6,972 bases of DNA from an uncultured Porphyromonadaceae bacterium (GTDB lineage Bacteria > Bacteroidota > Bacteroidia > Bacteroidales > Muribaculaceae): positions 1-6,972 of the forward strand of contig CAMWRO010000158.1 in the NCBI GenBank assembly GCA_947176615.1, read 5' to 3'. Made by a program: the position numbers and the translations under genes. Positions 6,949 to 6,972 of the stretch are shown here, piece after piece. Position 1 is the first letter of the stretch. Each line of letters starts with the position of its first letter. The notes under the pieces were generated by a model, which did not search any database, was not told where the DNA came from, and was given only the letters and a program-made list of their open reading frames with translations.

Positions 6949-6972
6949 AATCTTTACATCTATAATAGTGCA
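6946..6972 (+). other. In-frame TAG and open continuation of the S9 peptidase frame
   Basis: After TAG at 6946-6948 the same frame reads eight sense codons (NLYIYNSA) to the window edge. From memory of the family, the stretch around the stop resembles a conserved STNSDIYLY-like segment, which would put the stop at the second Ser. The rest of the gene, including the catalytic domain, would lie beyond the window. Confidence 0.6.

Overview
The window reads like chromosome of a gut Bacteroidales bacterium, and the style is closest to Muribaculaceae/Bacteroides-like organisms. Three lines of evidence support this. The phosphoribosyl-pyrophosphate synthetase is of the Bacteroidetes type. Three promoters match the Bacteroidetes pattern (a TTG-like -33 box, then TAnnTTTG at -7). 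Most starts have A-rich upstream sequence rather than a Shine-Dalgarno box. The species cannot be named from this sequence alone.

Layout, left to right. On the minus strand (14-2230) lies a complete secreted GH36 alpha-galactosidase. A 232-bp AT-rich divergent intergenic region (2231-2462) carries back-to-back promoters. On the plus strand (2463-3317) lies a patatin-like phospholipase gene, disabled by an in-frame TAG at 2556 and non-consensus residues in its oxyanion-hole motif. Five bases later (3323-5065) comes an intact cytoplasmic GH13 alpha-amylase-family enzyme, apparently in the same transcript. After a 125-bp gap with its own promoter comes prs (5191-6135), the housekeeping PRPP synthetase. 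Nine bases on, at 6145, starts an S9-family (prolyl oligopeptidase/DPP-like) exported peptidase. Its frame meets a TAG at 6946 but stays open to the window edge. No stretch longer than 300 bases lacks a gene.

Together the genes suggest ordinary glycan and peptide use: alpha-galactoside trimming in the periplasm, alpha-glucan handling in the cytosol, nucleotide precursor synthesis, and extracytoplasmic peptide breakdown. There is no SusC/SusD pair, mobile element, CRISPR array, tRNA or rRNA in view. I do not see a new multi-gene system.

The most noteworthy signals are the two reading frames broken by TAG. The patatin lesion is the stranger one: its apparent differences from the family consensus sit in about 25 bases, are mostly complement-type transversions, and increase local self-complementarity. 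That could reflect template-switch mutagenesis at a quasi-palindrome, or a sequence error. The other point of interest is a near-leaderless arrangement of the patatin promoter.
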